DNA of 64,000 bases from Asanoa hainanensis (GTDB lineage Bacteria; Actinomycetota; Actinomycetes; Mycobacteriales; Micromonosporaceae). The position numbers and the translations under genes were made by a program. The notes below the pieces were generated by a model that was given only the letters and a program-made list of their open reading frames with translations, was not told the origin of the DNA and did not search any database. Below, in pieces: positions 60,544 to 64,000 of the stretch (within the stretch, counting starts at the first letter, position 1; every line of letters starts with the position of its first letter). The stretch covers positions 23,104 to 87,103 of the forward strand of contig NZ_FZPH01000025.1 in NCBI RefSeq assembly GCF_900188485.1, read 5' to 3'.

Positions 60544-61437
60544 TCAGTGCGCTGCCTGGGCGTCGCTGTTGCGTTGCTTTGCGCGGAGCCGTTTCACGGT
60601 CTGGATGCTGACCGGCGCCCCGATCCGATCGGTCAGGGCAGCAGCGAGAGCTCGTTGGCTCATGGCGGGGGCGTCGGCGCCGGCCGCGGCGAGGACGGCT
60701 TTGAGGTCATCGAGGGTGACCGTCCGGGCCGCAGGCGGTCGACCGCTGCTCCTCCGGGGAGCGGTTGGAAAGACCCATTCGAGCGCGCGGCGCCGAGTCC
60801 AGAGGTAGGTGCTGCCGTGACGCGCGGTTTCGGTGACGTCCGGTAGCGGCAGGTATCCGTCTTGTCCGCGATCCCAATCGGGTAGCGAGTTGGTGACGTA
60901 ACTCGTCATGGTGGCGGCCTTGACGCCGCGGAGCTTGGCGAACTGCTCCCGGCCGATCAGCTCGTCCGGATCATCGACGAGCGGCGCCGGCTGCGGATCC
61001 GGGTTGCGCCGCGCACGGTAGACGTCCAGCGCGGCAATCGCGAACCAGTCCCGGCCGTCCAGACGGTCCGGCAGCGGGTCGGGCCACCCGCGCCGTGCCC
61101 GCTGGCCCGGTGAGGAGTACATGCTCACCGTCGCGGCCGGCATCCCGAGGTACTCGGCCGCGCCGGCGCGATCCGTCGCCGGCTGCCCGTCGACAATCCG
61201 CTGCTCCACAGCCGACCCGTCTCCTCGAGTAGAGGTGCGGCCCGGACCATCCACCTCATCAGAGGTGGCGGCAAGGTCCGGGCCGCTTTCCAGAAGTCCG
61301 CCCCGGACGAGTCCAGCCGCAGACCAAGTCACTGTATCGCGAGGCGCGGACCGTCCAAGGCTCGGACGCTGACACGTGTCGCTGGCAGGCCGGATAGGGC
61401 GTTGAGTGCTGTCGGCGGCGAGCACGGCGGTGGCCAT
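60544..61437 (-). CDS. Multi-HTH DNA-binding protein, 297 aa
   Basis: Three segments look like helix-turn-helix units: AAEYLGMPAATVSMYSSPGQ (about 90-130, excisionase/MerR-like), EQFAKLRGVKAATMTSYV (about 165-210) and SQRALAAALTDRIGAPVSIQTVKRL (end). The ATG at 61437 has AAAGGGG upstream. The N-terminal 80 residues are low-complexity, and their DNA contains a nested hairpin (61237-61286). Likely a regulator or partition/copy-control protein of the element; family not recognised. Confidence 0.65.
   Translation of the reverse strand: MATAVLAADSTQRPIRPASDTCQRPSLGRSAPRDTVTWSAAGLVRGGLLESGPDLAATSDEVDGPGRTSTRGDGSAVEQRIVDGQPATDRAGAAEYLGMPAATVSMYSSPGQRARRGWPDPLPDRLDGRDWFAIAALDVYRARRNPDPQPAPLVDDPDELIGREQFAKLRGVKAATMTSYVTNSLPDWDRGQDGYLPLPDVTETARHGSTYLWTRRRALEWVFPTAPRRSSGRPPAARTVTLDDLKAVLAAAGADAPAMSQRALAAALTDRIGAPVSIQTVKRLRAKQRNSDAQAAH
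61237..61286. repeat. Nested perfect hairpin inside the HTH gene
   Basis: GCGGCCCGGACC (61237-61248) pairs with GGTCCGGGCCGC (61275-61286). Inside it CCACCTC (61251-61257) pairs with GAGGTGG (61262-61268) around ATCA. The outer arm sequence recurs at 5410-5425. Confidence 0.85.
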
Positions 61438-61492
61438 CGGGGACCCCTTTCGGTCGGACCACAGGTAGACGTGGCGAACGCGGACTAAAACA

Positions 61493-61506
61493 GGCATCAT
61501 TATAAG
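61493..61506. promoter_or_regulatory. Regulatory box E
   Basis: GGCATCATTATAAG on plus, i.e. TTATAATGATGCC on minus. It lies 32 nt before the pseudogene start (plus) and about 60 nt before the HTH gene start (minus), so it sits in a divergent control region. One base differs from the shared core. Confidence 0.5.
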
Positions 61507-61535
61507 GCATGCTCGGCGACTTTGGAGGCAGAACT

Positions 61536-62117
61536 ATGGCAGGCCATGTCAGCGCCGTGAACTACGCCACCGCCCACACGAAAGGGGTGGTTCTGCCTCA
61601 CACCCGCCTCGCGGTGCCGCATCGTCGGCTGACCCTCCACCCGGCTGCGGGCCGCTCTCACCTATGACGGCGAGGCGTACTCGGGGGAGCTCCGGCTCGA
61701 CGGGACGCTCGTCGGTATCGTCGAGAACACCGGCGAGGGAGACCCGCCGAGTTGGTGCCCGGTGCGACCCGCGGAGTTTGGGCCCGCCGAGATGTCCGCC
61801 TTCGTTGCGGCATGTCGAGACCGGGACGGCCAACCGGTTGACGGGTCCAGCGTGCTCAGTTCGCTGGTCGAGGAGACGTTCACGGGCCAGCATCTCGACC
61901 GCTTCGCGCGCATGGGCCGGACATCGTTTCGCACGATGGTCATACAGGGTGACCGCCTCGTCGCCGATGCGTACTACGGCATTCCAGCCGTTGCAGCTGG
62001 AGCACCGAGGAGGCTGTTGCCCAGATCCGCCGGGAGCAGCCCGACGCAGCCGCGATCGAAGTGTGGACGGGTACAAACTGGCAGCCTCGCACAAGCGGGC
62101 ACACGACTCACCACTGA
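61536..62117 (+). pseudogene. Frameshifted paralogue of the 446-1720 gene
   Basis: A clear start (GGAGG then ATG at 61536) reads KGVVLPHTRLAVPHRRLTL and stops at 61667. Without the stop, another frame continues TYDGEAYSGELRLDGTLVG, FVAACRDRDGQ and ADAYYGIPAV. The original frame then resumes at 62007 with EAVAQIRREQPDAAAIEVWT and ends at 62117. All three pieces match, in order, the intact gene (LPHTGMTVPHARMTL; DGEAYTAELLWDG; FVAACRDEHG; PDAHAIQVWTGERW). Two frameshifts; only the middle and C-terminal part of the family is present, so it is also shortened. Sequencing error is possible but needs two indels. Confidence 0.85.
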
Positions 62118-62231
62118 TACGACCGCGCGGGGCCTTCAGAACACCAAATCCGAAGGCCTCGCGCGCGAGCCCAGCAGGACGGGACGCCAGCGAGGGTTTC
62201 CTGGCACTGGTTTCCGCAACTGGTTTGCTGG

Positions 62232-63011
62232 TTACCCGGTCAGGAGCTTCACGACCGTCTCCGGTGCGGGCACTGTCTGATTCGCTGGCGGCGGCTCGAT
62301 GCTGACCGGCGAGCCGAAATCGAAGTACCGTGCCGTGTTTTTCCCGCCACCGTCTGCCGCGGTGCTGAGGTCGATAGTGGTGGTGGCCAGCCGGCCGTGG
62401 CCGTCGACGGTCGCGCTGAAGGGCAGCGCCATGTAGGCGTCACCCATCCGATCGGCTTCCTTCTTGTTGGTCGCGGTCTTGGTCAGGTCAATCGTCGCGC
62501 TGAACGTTCCGGGTCCGTCCTTTTTGACGTCCGAGAGCGCACCCAGCAGGCGCCCGACACCGACCGGGTCGTTCTCGGGGAACAAGTCGAAGGTCGAGCC
62601 CGCCAGTCGATCAAGGGAGATTCTCATCCACTTGCCGCCCGGCACGCCTGGCACGCCCTTGGCCAGGACGTAACCGTCTGTTCCGATGGTGCGTACCTGG
62701 ACTTCGGCGCTGCGGCCACCGGCGTCCAGCTTCATCGTCATCTCGCCGAGCTTCGCCTTCGGGTCGAGGCTGCCGGTGCTCGTGCTCCCAGGCGACTCGA
62801 GCGTCATCTTCAGGGACGTCTCGTTGAGCCTGCGCGCCGCGGCGCCGAGTTCCTCTTTCGGATCGGCTGGCGGTGCCTCGGTGACCGTCGTGGTGGTGGC
62901 GCCTGCGGGCGCCGGTGAGGGATTGGTGGTCTTGCCACATGCTGTCAGGGCCAGGGACAGCGCAGAGACCGCGAATAGCCCCGTGAGCCTGCTTCGTATC
63001 CGCATGCGCAT
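62232..63011 (-). CDS. LprG/LppX-like lipoprotein, 259 aa
   Basis: Lipobox ALTAC (Cys near residue 23) after a short hydrophobic signal. The mature part has the LppX/LprAFG plan: MTLESPGSTSTGSLDPKAK, YVLAKGVPGVPGGKWMRISL, and a middle of strand pairs. Members carry lipids between membrane and wall. The start is ATG 63011 or 63005 (no strong ribosome site); the longer in-frame start is unlikely. The C-terminal end VVKLLTG is complete. Confidence 0.75.
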   Translation of the reverse strand: MRMRIRSRLTGLFAVSALSLALTACGKTTNPSPAPAGATTTTVTEAPPADPKEELGAAARRLNETSLKMTLESPGSTSTGSLDPKAKLGEMTMKLDAGGRSAEVQVRTIGTDGYVLAKGVPGVPGGKWMRISLDRLAGSTFDLFPENDPVGVGRLLGALSDVKKDGPGTFSATIDLTKTATNKKEADRMGDAYMALPFSATVDGHGRLATTTIDLSTAADGGGKNTARYFDFGSPVSIEPPPANQTVPAPETVVKLLTG

Positions 63012-63149
63012 CAGTCTGCCGTTGACAACCAGATATGGCTGCCCCGTAGCCACATTTGTTTGGTCTAGTTGACAGTCTCAATGGCCGGCGCGCTGACCAG
63101 CGCGAACGCTATAAAAGTCGCCGACAACTGGCTATTCTGGCGGCACCAT

Positions 63150-63353
63150 CCGCCCGAGCCGATCGAACGCCGCCGCCGACACTGTCACACCGGCAGGGGC
63201 CGTCTACCGTGCCCACGCCAAGATCCGCGCTCGCGGCGAACGCGAGATCGCCACCCCCAGACCTGGAAGATCGTGGCCAAGCTGCGCTGCTGCCCGCGCC
63301 ACGTCACCGCAGCCCTCTGCGGCCTTCTGCGCCACGCCGAGTACATCCGCTAG
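63150..63353 (+). pseudogene. IS5-type DDE transposase remnant, C-terminal
   Basis: One frame gives GAVYRAHAKIRARGEREIAT, and a +1 frame then gives TWKIVAKLRCCPRHVTAALC and GLLRHAEYIR before the stop at 63353. This is the conserved end of IS5/ISL-type DDE transposases (RGERAIATLKTWKxLTKLRCCP). Only about 65 codons remain, with a frameshift. No terminal repeats found. The surrounding 63012-63149 and 63354-63477 hold no other gene. Confidence 0.75.
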
Positions 63354-63477
63354 ATGGAAGTGACTCATTTCAACCTGGGGTAGATCAGCGGCCTTTGCCC
63401 TCGTGCAGTCGGTTTGGGTTGGAAGCGATCATCGCCACCGATGTACCTGGCTGCATTTCAGTGTCGTAGAATGAGCC

Positions 63478-63672
63478 ATGGCCCAGACGCCCCGCACCAC
63501 TGCCGAGGTGCTCGCCGCGCACGGGTTCGCCGTCGATCCGAAGCGAGTATCGGCTGCGACCGAGCGCTTGCGTTCCGCGCAGGCAGGATTCGCCGCCGAG
63601 TCGGGCCGCCGCCGCGAGGACGCTTTGGCGTGGGCGGCGGCCAACGATCGTGACGCCCGTCACGTCGCGTGA
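63478..63672 (+). CDS. Small protein, 64 aa, possible antitoxin
   Basis: Helical and Arg/Ala-rich (AEVLAAHGFAVDPKRVSAAT, ERLRSAQAGFAAES). Its TGA overlaps the GTG of the next gene (GTGA), the arrangement of antitoxin-toxin pairs. No ribosome site is obvious upstream. Family not recognised; an antitoxin role is inferred only from the partner. Confidence 0.5.
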   Translation: MAQTPRTTAEVLAAHGFAVDPKRVSAATERLRSAQAGFAAESGRRREDALAWAAANDRDARHVA

Positions 63673-64000
63673 CCGCGTTCGGCTTCGTCCTCGACACGTC
63701 ATCGATCCTCGGCTACGCCCAGCTACGGATAGGTGTGGCCGAGATGCTGCTCAGCGCCGAGGAGCTAGGCCAGGTCTTCGGCGCCACGGAGCTGTGCCTG
63801 GGTTCGGCAGCTGACCTCGAAGCGGCCGGTATCGGCACGGCTCTCGGCGCCCATGCCGTCCGGGATCACGGATCGCTGGTGGTTCTAGCCGATGCGATCC
63901 TGCCATCCGATCGGCGGGTCGCACTTCATAGACTCTTCCCCACCCGAGCGGACGTGGTGAGTGCCTTGCTCGCTTCGTTCCATTGGGGAGTTCCTGTGGT
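63669..64000 (+). CDS. Possible PIN-like domain protein (cut by window edge)
   Basis: The first residues FGFVLDTSSILGYAQL resemble the N-terminal Asp strand of PIN nucleases (VLDTSALLAY). Later segments (AEMLLSAEELGQVFGATELC, LVVLADAILPSDRR) do not show the other acidic residues, and the gene continues beyond the window. At least 110 residues. If it is a PIN toxin, the preceding gene is its antitoxin. Confidence 0.45.
   Translation, partial: MTAFGFVLDTSSILGYAQLRIGVAEMLLSAEELGQVFGATELCLGSAADLEAAGIGTALGAHAVRDHGSLVVLADAILPSDRRVALHRLFPTRADVVSALLASFHWGVPV

Noticed and set aside
1..64000. tRNA, rRNA, CRISPR array, integrase or att site
   Set aside because: Looked for tRNA-like cloverleaf ends, spaced direct repeats and integrase motifs; none recognised by eye.

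Overview
The window is about 70% GC, and genes start with ATG or GTG behind GGAGG-type ribosome sites and often overlap by 4 nt. The protein families (SCO6880-like transfer protein, DUF4913, MAB_1171c, BTAD-type regulator, LprG-like lipoprotein) point to a filamentous actinomycete; Micromonosporaceae is my guess from family content, not a proven assignment. Most of the window is a conjugative or mobilizable element (plasmid or ICE). I see no integrase, attachment site, tRNA or rRNA gene, so its replication mode and boundaries are undefined here.

Layout. (1) 1-6069: small minus-strand genes of unknown function plus the start of a probable DNA methyltransferase. Two intergenic gaps carry the same hairpin-plus-promoter-box cassette. 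(2) 6070-6719: non-coding, with two adjacent perfect inverted repeats just upstream of mobC and relaxase genes; the best oriT candidate. (3) 6720-12121: MobC, relaxase and accessory genes, one DUF4913 protein, and a pair of DnaA-box repeats. (4) 21671 back to 12154: a minus-strand type IV secretion operon (VirB2-like, VirB8-like, VirB6/TrbL-like, SCO6880-like, VirB4-like ATPase, VirD4 coupling protein) ending in a primase fused to a degenerate PP2C-like domain. (5) 21860-36301: the divergent plus-strand operon, with an NTF2-like protein, a cell-wall hydrolase, and a 12-kb gene encoding a 4012-residue methylase/SNF2 helicase/UvrD helicase fusion. (6) 48603 back to 36388: a Tad (Flp) pilus operon with SAF, TadZ, TadA, TadB, TadC, a Flp-like pilin, TadE/G pseudopilins and a LysM/SARP fusion, closed by an intrinsic terminator, followed by a prepilin peptidase. 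(7) 48740-53833: cargo with an orphan asparagine synthetase, lipoproteins and a MarR / histidine decarboxylase operon. (8) 54281-60499: an XRE regulator, an ImmA/IrrE protease, a MAB_1171c membrane protein fused to a GPP34 domain, a second GPP34 protein, an APC permease and a GNAT acetyltransferase. (9) 60544-64000: a multi-HTH DNA-binding protein, a frameshifted paralogue of the first complete gene of the window, a lipoprotein, a transposase remnant and a possible PIN-type toxin pair cut by the window edge.

How it fits together: relaxosome proteins act at the putative oriT, the T4SS operon forms the channel, the hydrolase opens the wall, and the giant methylase-helicase probably protects or processes DNA, like DarB-type proteins. 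A Tad pilus beside the T4SS could serve attachment or mating-pair contact. The most novel points are the giant fusion and its nested ORF, a 50-bp sequence used in opposite strands by two genes, the repeated intergenic cassettes next to oriT, the primase/pseudo-phosphatase fusion and the MAB_1171c/GPP34 fusion.
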